NCBI GenBank assembly: GCA_016715245.1
Contig: JADKAS010000004.1
Coordinates: 1-64,000, forward strand
DNA from: Saprospiraceae bacterium
GTDB lineage: Bacteria; Bacteroidota; Bacteroidia; Chitinophagales; Saprospiraceae
Direction: 5' to 3'
Length of the DNA stretch: 64,000 nt
Positions 43,113 through 52,698 of this stretch are shown one piece after another. The notes below the pieces were generated by a model, which saw nothing but the letters and a program-made list of their open reading frames with translations, had not been told where the DNA came from and did no database searches. The translations under genes and the position numbers were made by a program. The first letter of the stretch is position 1, and each line of letters starts with the position of its first letter.

Positions 43113-44081
43113 ATGAGTTCTTCTAATAGTTCAGATGTAGCCGCCATAAATGATTTGGAAAGATCTTATCAGAATTTAAAAACTGAAATAGGTAAAATAA
43201 TTGTGGGCCAGGACGATGTTGTCAAAGCGGTTCTGATTTCATTATTTAGCAACGGACATAGTTTATTGGTCGGTGTACCCGGGCTTGCAAAAACTTTATT
43301 GGTTTCTACCATTTCTGAAGTGTTGGACCTTGATTTTAAAAGAATCCAATTTACCCCGGATCTGATGCCTTCCGATATTACAGGTTCGGAAATACTGGAC
43401 GAAAACCGACACTTTAAATTTAATAAAGGTCCCCTGTTTACCAATATATTATTGGCCGATGAGATTAATAGAACGCCGCCTAAAACGCAGGCTGCCCTAT
43501 TGGAAGCCATGCAGGAAAGATCAGTGACTGTAGCAGGACACAGATATCCTCTTTCCAAACCATTTTTTGTACTTGCTACCCAAAACCCAATTGAACAGGA
43601 GGGTACTTATCCGCTTCCGGAAGCTCAGCTGGACAGGTTTATGTTCAACATTCCTCTTGATTATCCTTCTTATAATGAAGAAGTAGAGGTTGTCAGAAGC
43701 ACCACTTCAGATGAAAAATACGTATTAAAAAATATTCTTACCGGCGAACAAATTCTTGAATTCCAGTCTCTTATCAGGAAAATTCCTATTGCAGACAATG
43801 TACTGGAATATGCTGTTTCCCTGGCTACGAAAACAAGGCCAAATACACCTATGGCGACAGCAGATGTCAATAACTATATATCATGGGGTGCAGGACCAAG
43901 AGCTTCCCAATTTCTTGTTTTAGGGGCCAAATGCCATGCTGCCATCATGGGCAAATATTCTCCTGATAAAGAAGATGTGCAGGCAATAGCCAACTATGTA
44001 CTCCGTCACCGTATTGTGCGCAATTATAAGGCAGAAGCTGAAGGTGTATCTGAAGAAGATATTATCAAAAATCTGTTGTAG
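43113..44081 (+). CDS. MoxR-family AAA+ ATPase
   Basis: 322 residues. Walker A GVPGLAKT, Walker B LLADEINRTPPKTQAALLEAM, sensor ATQNPIEQEGTYPLPEAQLDRF and the C-terminal lid domain (ANYVLRHRIVRNY) define a MoxR ATPase. Such proteins act as chaperones, usually with neighbouring DUF58 and VWA-domain genes. Here the next genes are a tiny lipoprotein and AlkD, so the usual partners are not adjacent in this window. Confidence 0.92.
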   Translation: MSSSNSSDVAAINDLERSYQNLKTEIGKIIVGQDDVVKAVLISLFSNGHSLLVGVPGLAKTLLVSTISEVLDLDFKRIQFTPDLMPSDITGSEILDENRHFKFNKGPLFTNILLADEINRTPPKTQAALLEAMQERSVTVAGHRYPLSKPFFVLATQNPIEQEGTYPLPEAQLDRFMFNIPLDYPSYNEEVEVVRSTTSDEKYVLKNILTGEQILEFQSLIRKIPIADNVLEYAVSLATKTRPNTPMATADVNNYISWGAGPRASQFLVLGAKCHAAIMGKYSPDKEDVQAIANYVLRHRIVRNYKAEAEGVSEEDIIKNLL

Positions 44082-44549
44082 AGTTCACCATACTTTGATC
44101 TTATCTTCTAATCTTTTTGGGTTGTATTGTAATAAAGTTAAAAACCTTTATTAGAAACGCACCTATATAATCTTTCTGAAAATTAAGGCTTAGTTTATCC
44201 TTTCCTCCTTAGATCTATACCCTTAAACCCGGTTTATGCATTAGGCTTGGTCAAAAGAGGAAATATGACAAAATAGTCGTGAGGCTGGGTTTCGTCATTA
44301 ATGACGAGACGAGACTTTGAGGACGAAAAAATGAGCATACCCAAATGACGGAAGGCAAAATCGTCATACGAAATTGCGATTTAGTGAGGGAACCATGCAA
44401 AGTTTTGCATAGTATTTTATGAAGTCAGATTTTTTCATAATAAATTCCAAATGCTTAATCAGGGTTAAAAACAACAAAGCCCCGACGTACTACGTCAGGG
44501 CTTTATCTTACCTCTTCACTGTTATACCAGGGATCGGTCGTTGCTACAA
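44082..44549. other. Spacer with palindromes after moxR
   Basis: About 468 bp without a gene. It holds a perfect 16-bp palindrome TCGTCATTAATGACGA (44292-44307) inside a stretch of CGTCAT/GACGA repeats, an imperfect palindrome ATGCAAAGTTTTGCAT (about 44393-44408) that resembles the one near 8430, and the terminator of the tiny lipoprotein gene. Confidence 0.6.
44476..44504 (-). terminator. Terminator of the tiny lipoprotein gene
   Basis: Hairpin AAAGCCC-GACGTA / TACGTC-GGGCTTT with one mismatch, followed by T-rich DNA on the minus strand, 46 bp past the stop at 44550. The stem also has A/T runs suited to terminating moxR. Confidence 0.8.
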
Positions 44550-44717
44550 TTACTGAGCAGCTGAAGTATCAGCAGGCATAGCTGTTGTATCAGCAGCTGG
44601 TGCAGCTTCAACTGGAGTTTCTGTTGTAGCTTCAGGAGCAACTTCCTCAGTTGCTTTTTCTTTACAAGAAACCAATGTTGCAGCAACTAAAAGACCTAAA
44701 AAGAAAAACTTTTTCAT
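44550..44717 (-). CDS. Tiny Ala/Thr/Pro-rich lipoprotein (55 residues)
   Basis: ATG at 44717, TAA at 44550-44552. It begins MKKFFFLGLLVAATLVSCKE: charged start, hydrophobic stretch and lipobox with Cys18. The 37-residue remainder is low-complexity (Glu, Ala, Thr, Pro, with repeated TT and PADT), with no fold expected. A good terminator follows it, which supports a real transcription unit. Such small lipoproteins occur in Bacteroidota and may sit at the inner face of the outer membrane. The function is unknown. Confidence 0.75.
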   Translation of the reverse strand: MKKFFFLGLLVAATLVSCKEKATEEVAPEATTETPVEAAPAADTTAMPADTSAAQ

Positions 44718-45015
44718 TTGACTATAAATTTTAGATATAATAAAAGATTACGCTACAAGAGTACGAAGATATTTTTAATGTAAAAATAGTTTTACATATC
44801 TTTAACAATAATTCAGTGTAAATTTGATAAACTCCCTTATTTTTTATGGTCTGAGAACATAAATAATAAAATAAATAGATTTTTTCACCACATTAGACTA
44901 CTACATTTTTATACCGGCAGCCAAATTAATTTTAAAGTTAAAAACGGGAAAATCAAAAATTAAATGATCCTCTTTTTGAATCAAACTATTTGCCTTTTAT
45001 CTTTACACAAAAAAA

Positions 45016-45672
45016 ATGAACGAATATACAAGGCATATTTTTTATTCTCATAGTGACCCGTTGCGGGCGGCCTCTATGAAAGCATATATGAAAAATTTAT
45101 TTCCCTTTATAGGTATTAATGCCCCTCTCCGAACTCAACTAATCAGTATTATTTATAAACATTTTAATGTTAAAAACCTGAATCTCCCCTGGGTTACTTT
45201 TCTTTGGAAAGAAAATGAAAGAGAATTTCAATACGCCGCCCTCGATCACCTTAAAAAATTCTGCAAATATCTGAAGGAAGAAGATTTGCCATTTATTGAA
45301 AAACTCATCACCACCAAATCCTGGTGGGATACTGTTGATGCACTAGCCTGTCATCAAGTTGGGTTCATTCTTAAAAATAATCCCAATCTGATTGATCAAA
45401 ATGTTTCAAAATGGCTGTCATCCGACAATATCTGGCTGAACAGGACGGCTATTCTTTTCCAGCTTAAATATAAAAAAGAAACCAACTTCCCACTTCTTTG
45501 TGAATGTATTCTGACCCATATTTCCAGCAAAGAATTTTTTATACAAAAAGCATCCGGGTGGGCTTTAAGAGAATATGCCAAAACAGACCCGGTTGCCGTA
45601 AAACAATTTGTTGAAGCCAATCCGGAACTGGCCGGCCTTACAAAAAGAGAAGCTTTAAAACACATCAGGTGA
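45016..45672 (+). CDS. AlkD-like DNA alkylation repair protein
   Basis: 218 residues, a HEAT-like all-helical DNA glycosylase of the AlkC/AlkD group that excises 3-methyl and 7-methyl purines. Family features: YMKNLFPFIGINAPLR at the start, TTKSWWDTVDALA (Asp and Trp near the active site), DNIWLNRTAILFQL, and the ending FFIQKASGWALREYAKTDP...LTKREALKHIR. It lies alone, with an ECF sigma gene following 107 bp later. Confidence 0.9.
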   Translation: MNEYTRHIFYSHSDPLRAASMKAYMKNLFPFIGINAPLRTQLISIIYKHFNVKNLNLPWVTFLWKENEREFQYAALDHLKKFCKYLKEEDLPFIEKLITTKSWWDTVDALACHQVGFILKNNPNLIDQNVSKWLSSDNIWLNRTAILFQLKYKKETNFPLLCECILTHISSKEFFIQKASGWALREYAKTDPVAVKQFVEANPELAGLTKREALKHIR

Positions 45673-45730
45673 TATTTTCGTCCAAATTTTATACTTTTTA
45701 TTTTCCTCGTTATCCGAAATATTTTTTTAG

Positions 45731-45759
45731 TTTGGATTAACTTTTTTGTGTTACTTTTG
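45731..45759 (+). promoter_or_regulatory. Candidate Bacteroidota promoter of the second ECF sigma gene
   Basis: TTTG at 45731-45734 and TACTTTTG (TAnnTTTG) at 45752-45759, spacer 17 bp, slightly shorter than usual, 20 bp before the ATG at 45780. Confidence 0.5.
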
Positions 45760-45779
45760 TCCAATTGAAAAACAAAAGT

Positions 45780-46313
45780 ATGGACAACCCGGATTTGTGG
45801 CAACGATGTAAAAAAGGTGACCGGGATGCCTTTAAACTTTTATATCAGCTTCATATTGATGATTTAGTAGCCTATGGCCGGAAGATATGTTCTGATCAGG
45901 AAATTCTTGAAGATGGAATTCATGATTTATTTGTATATATCTGGGAAAAAAGAGAAAACCTTAGTGACACGGATTCTGTCATAAGATATTTATGCGTGTC
46001 ATTGAGAAGAAGATTGGTTAAATATATGGAAGAAGACCAGAAAATATCACGCAATATAGATATGGAAAATCATGTGGTCACCCAAACTTCTTCTGCTGAA
46101 TCTGTTTTAATTTACATGGAGGAGGAAGATGCACTCAAACATAAACTCTCCGAAGCTATATCCAGACTGCCGAAAAGACAACAGGAAGCGGTACACCTTA
46201 AATATTACCAATGCCTGAGTTATGAAGAGATCTGTACGGTAATGGATATAAATTATCAATCTGTAAGAAACCTGATTGCACGGGCTATGGTGGAACTCAG
46301 AGCGTATATGTGA
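45780..46313 (+). CDS. ECF RNA polymerase sigma-70 factor
   Basis: 177 residues from the ATG at 45780; a TTG five codons earlier is less likely and the candidate promoter favours the ATG. Region 2: DAFKLLYQLHIDDLVAYGRK, LEDGIHDLFVYIWEKRENL, VIRYLCVSLRRRLVKY. Region 4: ISRLPKRQQEAVHLKYYQCLSYEEICTVM and SVRNLIARAMVELR. No FecR anti-sigma gene is adjacent, unlike the pair at 13673-15244. The next gene is secA. Confidence 0.87.
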   Translation: MDNPDLWQRCKKGDRDAFKLLYQLHIDDLVAYGRKICSDQEILEDGIHDLFVYIWEKRENLSDTDSVIRYLCVSLRRRLVKYMEEDQKISRNIDMENHVVTQTSSAESVLIYMEEEDALKHKLSEAISRLPKRQQEAVHLKYYQCLSYEEICTVMDINYQSVRNLIARAMVELRAYM

Positions 46314-46534
46314 CAACCATGTAACTTTCGACAAAAAGTGTAGGATTTTGTTGTTTTAGTATTATTTGGCATAAATTTTTGTAATTTTATGCCAATATGT
46401 CATTCATCTCAGTTTGGTATAATTTTAGACTTTCATAATAACTTATTATTTTTGCGTGTTCATTTAAAAGCAGAAATGATTTTTTTCTTTTAATAATTTT
46501 CACCAAAGGGTAAAATTCCCTAAAATATATTTAA

Positions 46535-49500
46535 ATGTTTGACTTTTTTAAAAATATTTTTACTTCAAAACATGAAAAAGAAGTAAAATCTTATTCACAT
46601 ATTGTTGATAAAATTAATCAACATTTTACTGAATATCAATCACTGAATAACGATGAACTGAGGACCAAAACGTTGGAATTCAGGACAAGAATTAGTGAAT
46701 ATCTGGCTCCAATTGTCTCTGATATTGAAGAATTGGAAAACAGAGCAAATGAAACTTCTGATTTCCATGAAAAGGAAGCCATTTACAATGAAATTGATGT
46801 TTTATACAAAGAAAAAAACAAAAGCCTCGAAGTTGTCCTAAAGGAAATTTTACCTGAAGCCTTTGCCGTAGTTAAAGAAACATCCAGAAGATTCAAAGAA
46901 AACCCTGAACTTGAAGTTACAGCACTGGAACACGACAGAAATCTGGCTGCAAACAAAAATTATATTCTGATAGACGGCAATAAAGCCATCTGGAAAAATG
47001 AATGGACCGCTGCAGGTGGCGCCGTAAAATGGGACATGTTACATTATGATGTTCAACTTATCGGGGGTATGGTCCTTCATGAAGGTAAAATTGCAGAAAT
47101 GGCAACAGGGGAAGGAAAAACACTTGTGGCTACTCTTCCTGCTTATCTGAATGGTCTTTCCGGCGAGGGTGTACACATCATCACCGTAAATGACTATCTG
47201 GCAAAAAGAGACTCCGAATGGGTAGGCCCTATTTTTGAATTTCTACTGCTGAATGTTGATTGTATCGACAAATATAAACCCCATTCTCCGGAAAGAGTTA
47301 TGGCGTACCGTTGTGATATAACCTATGGCACGAACAATGAATTTGGTTTCGACTACCTAAGGGATAATATGGTCAGAGACAAAGAAGAATTGGTTCAAAA
47401 AAAGCATCATTTTGCTATGGTCGATGAGGTTGACTCTGTTTTGGTTGATGATGCCAGAACACCGCTTATCATCTCCGGTCCTGTACCGGAAGGTCTGGAA
47501 GAACAGGAATATCTGGAACTCAATCCGAAAATTGAAAAACTATTTAGTGTTCAAAGACAACAGGCAACAGAACTATTGGCGGAAGCCAGAAAAAAAATAA
47601 AAGATGGAAAAACCGGTCATAATGAAGGAGAAGGGGGTCTCGATCTTTTCCGGGTGTACAGAGCCCTTCCCAAGTACAGACCTTTGATCAAGTTTCTGAG
47701 TGAAGAAGGTGTTAAAGTAATTTTACAACGCACCGAAAATTTCTTCATGCAGGAACAAAGCAAAAATATGCATATTGCTGACGAACCTCTTTATTTTACT
47801 ATTGACGAAAAAAACAGAAACGTCGAACTTACGGAAAAAGGTATCGAATACCTTTCCAAAGGTGAAAATGATCCCGGATTTTTTGTCATGCCGGATATAG
47901 CACGGGAAATGCAGGAACTGTCTTCCAGAGAAGTCGCTGATGGTGTTAAATACCACGAAGAACGCGATCATTTATTACAAAATTATTCACTGAAGTCGAG
48001 AAGATTGCACTCTGCGAGCCAATTGCTAAAAGCATATACATTGTTTGACAAGGATCAGGAATATGTTGTCATTGATGGTCAGGTAAAAATTGTAGACGAA
48101 CAAACCGGTCGTATGATGGAAGGAAGAAGGTATTCAGACGGACTTCATCAGGCCCTGGAAGCCAAAGAAAGAGTGAAAGTTGGTGATATCACACAAACCT
48201 ACGCAACCGTAACCCTGCAGAATTATTTCCGGATGTATCATAAATTAAGTGGTATGACAGGAACAGCCGAAACAGAAGCCGGGGAATTTTGGGAAATTTA
48301 TAAACTTGATGTTGTCGTTATTCCTACAAACAGACCTATACAACGCAATGATATGGATGATCTGGTGTATAAAACCTCCAGAGAAAAATTTAACGCAGTA
48401 AGTGAGGAAATTGTAAACCTTACCTCCAAAGGAAGACCTGTTCTGGTTGGTACCACTTCTGTGGAAATTTCTGAAGTGTTGAGCAGAATGCTCAATATCA
48501 GAGGTATCAAACACAATGTCCTCAACGCCAAACAACACCAAAGAGAAGCAGAAATTGTTGCCGAAGCAGGAAGACCCGGCAATGTAACTATTGCCACCAA
48601 CATGGCGGGCCGGGGAACCGACATAAAAATAAATGATGAAGTTAAAAAAGCCGGAGGTCTGGCTATCATAGCAACAGAAAGACACGACTCAAGAAGGGTC
48701 GACAGGCAGTTGCGAGGTAGAGCCGGACGTCAGGGTGACCCCGGAACAAGTCAGTTTTATGTTTCTCTGGAAGACAATTTAATGCGTTTGTTCCAATCTG
48801 ACAGAATAGCCTCTTTAATGGACAGAATGGGACACAAGGATGGTGAAGTCATTCAACATTCCATGGTAACAAAATCCATAGAAAGGGCTCAGAAAAAAGT
48901 AGAAGAAAATAACTTTGGTACGCGTAAACGTTTGCTCGAATACGACGATGTCATGAATATTCAGAGAGAAGCCATTTATAAAAAGAGGAACCATGCCCTA
49001 CAGGGTGAAAGACTCAAGGTAGACCTGAACGATATGTTTGTTGGATTAGTGGAAAATATTGTTCTTACCCATAAAACATCCAATGACTATGACGAATTTA
49101 TCAGGGATTGTTTTACCAGTCTTGGTATTGATCCGGGTATGGATAAAGAAGCCTTCAAATCAACATCTGCAGACAGTCTTATCGATACATTGTATGGATT
49201 GGTAATGGATGAGTATAAATATAAAAGTGACCATATTACCAGGGTTTTACTTCCACTTATCAAAAATGTTTATGAAAAAGAGGGGCACAGATACAAAAGA
49301 ATATCTATTCCATTTACTGATGGCAGAAGTCAGCCCCTTCCTATTGCTGCCGACCTGAAAGAAGCAGTTGATAGCCAGGGTACCTCCATTATGTCGGATA
49401 TTGAAAAAACCATTACTTTGGCTTTGATAGACGAAAACTGGAAAGAACACCTCCGAAACATGGACGAATTAAAAGATTCAGTCCAGGCGGCATCGTTTGA

Positions 49501-49831
49501 GCAAAAAGATCCGCTTGTCATTTATAAAATGGAAGCGTATAAACTTTTTGAAGAACTGGTCAACAAAGTCAACAGGGATGTGTGTGGATACCTTCTTTTG
49601 GGAGACCTTGTCATTCAGCAAGAAGTTAAGGAAGCACGTGTGCAGAAGACGGATTTGAGCAAAGTGAGAACCAGCAGAGAGGAAGAAGCACAGCGGGCCG
49701 CAGCAGAAAATGTCAGCAGAAAACCGATTGAAAAGCCGGAAACTTTCATAAGACAAGAAACGAAAGTAGGAAGAAACGATCCCTGCCCCTGTGGAAGTGG
49801 TAAAAAATTCAAACAATGCCACGGTAAATAG
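46535..49831 (+). CDS. secA: Preprotein translocase ATPase SecA
   Basis: The motor that drives unfolded preproteins through SecYEG at the inner membrane. 1,098 residues, the long form usual in Bacteroidota. Visible features: Walker A MATGEGKT (189-196), HIITVNDYLAKRDSEW, VDEVDSVLVDDARTPLIISG (DEAD-like box and arm), ATNMAGRGTDIKI, RQLRGRAGRQGDPG, DENWKEHLRNMDELKDSV, and a C-terminal zinc tail RNDPCPCGSGKKFKQCHG that binds SecB/ribosomes. A 2-lobe insertion region around 350-420 is larger than in E. coli. The gene is intact, unlike several of its long neighbours. Confidence 0.95.
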   Translation: MFDFFKNIFTSKHEKEVKSYSHIVDKINQHFTEYQSLNNDELRTKTLEFRTRISEYLAPIVSDIEELENRANETSDFHEKEAIYNEIDVLYKEKNKSLEVVLKEILPEAFAVVKETSRRFKENPELEVTALEHDRNLAANKNYILIDGNKAIWKNEWTAAGGAVKWDMLHYDVQLIGGMVLHEGKIAEMATGEGKTLVATLPAYLNGLSGEGVHIITVNDYLAKRDSEWVGPIFEFLLLNVDCIDKYKPHSPERVMAYRCDITYGTNNEFGFDYLRDNMVRDKEELVQKKHHFAMVDEVDSVLVDDARTPLIISGPVPEGLEEQEYLELNPKIEKLFSVQRQQATELLAEARKKIKDGKTGHNEGEGGLDLFRVYRALPKYRPLIKFLSEEGVKVILQRTENFFMQEQSKNMHIADEPLYFTIDEKNRNVELTEKGIEYLSKGENDPGFFVMPDIAREMQELSSREVADGVKYHEERDHLLQNYSLKSRRLHSASQLLKAYTLFDKDQEYVVIDGQVKIVDEQTGRMMEGRRYSDGLHQALEAKERVKVGDITQTYATVTLQNYFRMYHKLSGMTGTAETEAGEFWEIYKLDVVVIPTNRPIQRNDMDDLVYKTSREKFNAVSEEIVNLTSKGRPVLVGTTSVEISEVLSRMLNIRGIKHNVLNAKQHQREAEIVAEAGRPGNVTIATNMAGRGTDIKINDEVKKAGGLAIIATERHDSRRVDRQLRGRAGRQGDPGTSQFYVSLEDNLMRLFQSDRIASLMDRMGHKDGEVIQHSMVTKSIERAQKKVEENNFGTRKRLLEYDDVMNIQREAIYKKRNHALQGERLKVDLNDMFVGLVENIVLTHKTSNDYDEFIRDCFTSLGIDPGMDKEAFKSTSADSLIDTLYGLVMDEYKYKSDHITRVLLPLIKNVYEKEGHRYKRISIPFTDGRSQPLPIAADLKEAVDSQGTSIMSDIEKTITLALIDENWKEHLRNMDELKDSVQAASFEQKDPLVIYKMEAYKLFEELVNKVNRDVCGYLLLGDLVIQQEVKEARVQKTDLSKVRTSREEEAQRAAAENVSRKPIEKPETFIRQETKVGRNDPCPCGSGKKFKQCHGK

Positions 49832-49871
49832 GGTCTGGATTTATAATTCGGCGTGAATTTCCAAATTTTTT

Positions 49872-50228
49872 TTATTCTCCCTGACCAAAAGTTAACAGAT
49901 TATGGTCAGGATCGAGAAGAGAAAATTCCTTTTGCCCCCATGGCTGGGTTCGCAATGAACCATTTTCATGAATTTTAATATTTTTGTTTATTACCTCCAG
50001 GTATAATTTTTCAATATTATCAGTGCGGATATACACTTGACCAAAGTTGGCCAAAACATCCAGATTTTTAAACTCAAAGAAATGGATTTCTACATGGTCT
50101 TTTTTTAAGATCAGATAACCTTCATAATCTTCAGCGCCAATATCTTCAAATCCAAGACCGTTAATATAATAATTTCGCGTCCGGGATTTATCTTTCATAG
50201 GCAATTTCGGATGAACTTCAGATAGCAT
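49872..50228 (-). CDS. VOC-superfamily (glyoxalase/bleomycin-resistance-like) protein
   Basis: 118 residues with one vicinal-oxygen-chelate fold: PKLPMKDKSRTRNYYINGLGFE, EIHFFEFKNL, VYIRTDNIEKLY, and QPWGQKEFSLLDPDHNLLTF. This matches the small bleomycin-resistance-protein type, which sequesters drugs as dimers, but many such proteins have other or unknown substrates. It is convergent with secA. Confidence 0.8.
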   Translation of the reverse strand: MLSEVHPKLPMKDKSRTRNYYINGLGFEDIGAEDYEGYLILKKDHVEIHFFEFKNLDVLANFGQVYIRTDNIEKLYLEVINKNIKIHENGSLRTQPWGQKEFSLLDPDHNLLTFGQGE

Positions 50229-50398
50229 ATTTTAGTTTCTGTTGTAATAAAAACCAAAGTTATTCATTCATTTACATTTTTTTAAAAAAATTTCATTTGA
50301 AGGGTTTGACCGGAAATTTTGTTTCATATGAATGATCAGTTCTGTCCAATACTGTTGAAATAAAATATGTATTCAGAAAAATCTCTTTCTATATCCAT

Positions 50399-51232
50399 TT
50401 GTTGTTATTATTAATTAAGATTTTTATTTTGAAAATTCAATTGGAAGACAGAGGTATTACAATTTTTGAAAGCGCCATCTATCGAACTTGTAGTGCTATA
50501 CTGGAGGTGGACAATAATATTTTTATTGTTGACCCAAATACATTGCCGCTTGAAATAGAATACGTAAAATCGTTCATTCAAAAAAACTATTCAGCACACA
50601 AACCTTACCTTTTGTTTACACACGCTGACTACGACCATATCATCGGCTACGGGGCATTCCCGCATGCTGAAGTTATTGCTGGAGCTGATTTGGCTGATTT
50701 ACATGATAAAAACTCTGTATTAAATCAGATAAAGTCGTTTGACAGTATGTTTTATATTAAAAGAAACTATCCTGTTCTTTTTCCAAAAGTACATCATCCG
50801 ATTTTAGAAAATGAAGACAAATTAATTTTTGGGAATACTAAAATTTTATTTTATTCTGCCAAAGGTCATGTCGACAACGGAATAATAACCGTAATTCCTT
50901 CCCAACAATTATGTATAACCGGTGACTATCTGAGTAATATTGAAATTCCCATGGTAGAATATAGTTTTGGTGAATACCTTGAAACGTTGCGCCTCCTCGG
51001 AAAAATCGCCGAAAAATATAATATTTCCAGATTCATTATTGGCCATGGTGATTATATATCTACACAAAAAGAATTTAAAAAAAGATGGGAGGCTGATATC
51101 CGGTATGTTTCCATGTTCGTATCAGGGCTTATAGAAGATTCCGTTTGCAAAAGAATCATTTCAGAAAAAGGTTTTGAGGAAGAGAACCATAAAATTCATC
51201 AGAAGAATATGGACTTTTATTCTATAAAATGA
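50399..51232 (+). CDS. Metallo-beta-lactamase-fold hydrolase
   Basis: MBL-fold protein with the metal motif THADYDH (residues 74-80 of the open frame), a further GHVDNG and CITGDYLSN, and IGHGDYIS near the C-terminus, matching the H-x-D-x-D-H, His and Asp/His ligands. No ATG is available near the 5' end. The open frame begins at a TTG (50399), and a second TTG at 50429 gives a start (KIQLEDRGITIF) closer to the fold. The start is therefore uncertain. The substrate is unknown. It precedes the beta-oxidation genes by about 107 bp, without clear linkage. Confidence 0.75.
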   Translation: MLLLLIKIFILKIQLEDRGITIFESAIYRTCSAILEVDNNIFIVDPNTLPLEIEYVKSFIQKNYSAHKPYLLFTHADYDHIIGYGAFPHAEVIAGADLADLHDKNSVLNQIKSFDSMFYIKRNYPVLFPKVHHPILENEDKLIFGNTKILFYSAKGHVDNGIITVIPSQQLCITGDYLSNIEIPMVEYSFGEYLETLRLLGKIAEKYNISRFIIGHGDYISTQKEFKKRWEADIRYVSMFVSGLIEDSVCKRIISEKGFEEENHKIHQKNMDFYSIK

Positions 51233-51338
51233 TAAAAATTTAACTTTGAGTTAAAAAAATGGTGCTGATATTTTTTTACTACAGGAATCTTTGTACTTTT
51301 ATCCAATATTTTATAACTTTTTAAACTCCAGTAAAAAA

Positions 51339-51677
51339 ATGATAAAAAAAAGAATCAAACATATTTCTGTTTTAGGTTCTGGTGTAATGGGTGCAGGCAT
51401 TGCATGCCATCTTGCCAATGCCGGAATGGATGTACTGATGCTGGATATCGTACCCAAAACTGAATCAACGGATGTCAAAAAGAGTATCAGAAATCAGGTT
51501 GCAACAGACGCCTTAAATAATGCTTTGAAGTCAAAACCGGCAGCACTATATGATTCTTCATTCGCATCCAGGATACAACTTGGAAATTTTGAAGACGATT
51601 TTGAAAAAATAAGCGAAAGTGATTGGATAATTGAAGTTGTGATAGAACGTATTGATATTAAAACAAATCATTTTTGA
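51339..51677 (+). CDS. 3-hydroxyacyl-CoA dehydrogenase/enoyl-CoA hydratase, fragment 1 (NAD-binding)
   Basis: First piece of one gene spanning 51339-53737. The ATG at 51339 gives MIKKRIKHISVLGSGVMGAG, the Rossmann fingerprint GSGVMGAG of 3-hydroxyacyl-CoA dehydrogenases, then ILDIVP-type and WIIEVVIERIDIK. The frame ends at 51677 because one extra base in an A-run near 51660-51663 shifts it; removing it joins to FEKVDKFRKKGSLV of the next fragment. Confidence 0.78.
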   Translation: MIKKRIKHISVLGSGVMGAGIACHLANAGMDVLMLDIVPKTESTDVKKSIRNQVATDALNNALKSKPAALYDSSFASRIQLGNFEDDFEKISESDWIIEVVIERIDIKTNHF

Positions 51678-52698
51678 AAAGGTAGATAAATTTCGCAAAA
51701 AAGGTAGTCTTGTTACTTCCAATACTTCCGGAATTCCAATCCATATGCTTGCGAAAGGAAGATCTGATGATTTTGCCAAAAATTTCTGTGGCACACATTT
51801 TTTTAATCCTCCAAGGTACATGGCCCTTTTTGAGGTCATTCCTCACAAAGGTACAGATCCTGAAGTGATCCGGTTCTGGATGGAATTTGCACAGGATTTT
51901 TTAGGAAAAAAGAGCGTATTATGCAAAGATACACCCGCATTTATTGCCAACAGAATCGGATTTTACAGTGGCAATAAAGTTGGAGAACTGACTTATCAAT
52001 ACGATCTGACCATTGAAGAGGTAGATAAACTTACAGGTGATACCATTGGGTGGCCAAGTACGGGAAGTTACCGTCTTCTTGACCTTGTTGGTTTTGATAC
52101 CAGTGTAAAGGTGACCAATGGTGTCATTGACAATTGTCCGGATGATGAATATGTCCAGAAAATTAAAAACCGTGCCCTTCCTAAAGCGACCTCTTTTTTA
52201 CTGGATAACAACTTCCTGGGTGATAAGTCAGGTCAGGGATTTTATAAAAAAACCAGCCAAAGGGATGAAGCGGGCAATAGAATCATTCTGGCACTTGACC
52301 TAAAAACCCTGGAATATAAACCAACTATAAAACCACGACTTGAAGCTGTTGCTATTTCAAAAAAAGTAGAGTTGATGCCCAAACGTCTTCAGGATATCTT
52401 TGTCAATGAAGACAAAAGTTGCCAATTTATAAAAAATCTTTTATGTGGAATAATGGCCTATTCAGCCAATCGAATTCCTGAAATCAGCGACAATGTATAC
52501 AGTATTGACGATGCTATGAAAGCCGGATATGCCTGGGGGTATGGTCCTTTTGAATACTGGGACATGATAGGTCTGGAAAATGGAATACAGTATATAGAAT
52601 CTTGCGGAGAAAAACTGCCTGCCTGGATAAATACCTTGAGATCAAAAGAAATATCCTCCTTTTATAAAATTGGAAAAAGGAGCCAGATGGTATTATGA
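51652..52698 (+). CDS. 3-hydroxyacyl-CoA dehydrogenase/enoyl-CoA hydratase, fragment 2 (dehydrogenase C-terminal domains)
   Basis: Contains the catalytic part of the dehydrogenase: SNTSGIPI, CGTHFFNPPRYM (catalytic His), DTPAFIANRIGFY, and tandem C-terminal domains ending YAWGYGPFEYWDMIGLEN. The apparent ATG at 51652 is an artefact of the first indel. The frame ends with an unrelated tail after FYKI because of one extra base near 52672, after which the true frame continues into EKGARWYYDIHS of the next fragment. Confidence 0.78.
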   Translation: MILKQIIFEKVDKFRKKGSLVTSNTSGIPIHMLAKGRSDDFAKNFCGTHFFNPPRYMALFEVIPHKGTDPEVIRFWMEFAQDFLGKKSVLCKDTPAFIANRIGFYSGNKVGELTYQYDLTIEEVDKLTGDTIGWPSTGSYRLLDLVGFDTSVKVTNGVIDNCPDDEYVQKIKNRALPKATSFLLDNNFLGDKSGQGFYKKTSQRDEAGNRIILALDLKTLEYKPTIKPRLEAVAISKKVELMPKRLQDIFVNEDKSCQFIKNLLCGIMAYSANRIPEISDNVYSIDDAMKAGYAWGYGPFEYWDMIGLENGIQYIESCGEKLPAWINTLRSKEISSFYKIGKRSQMVL

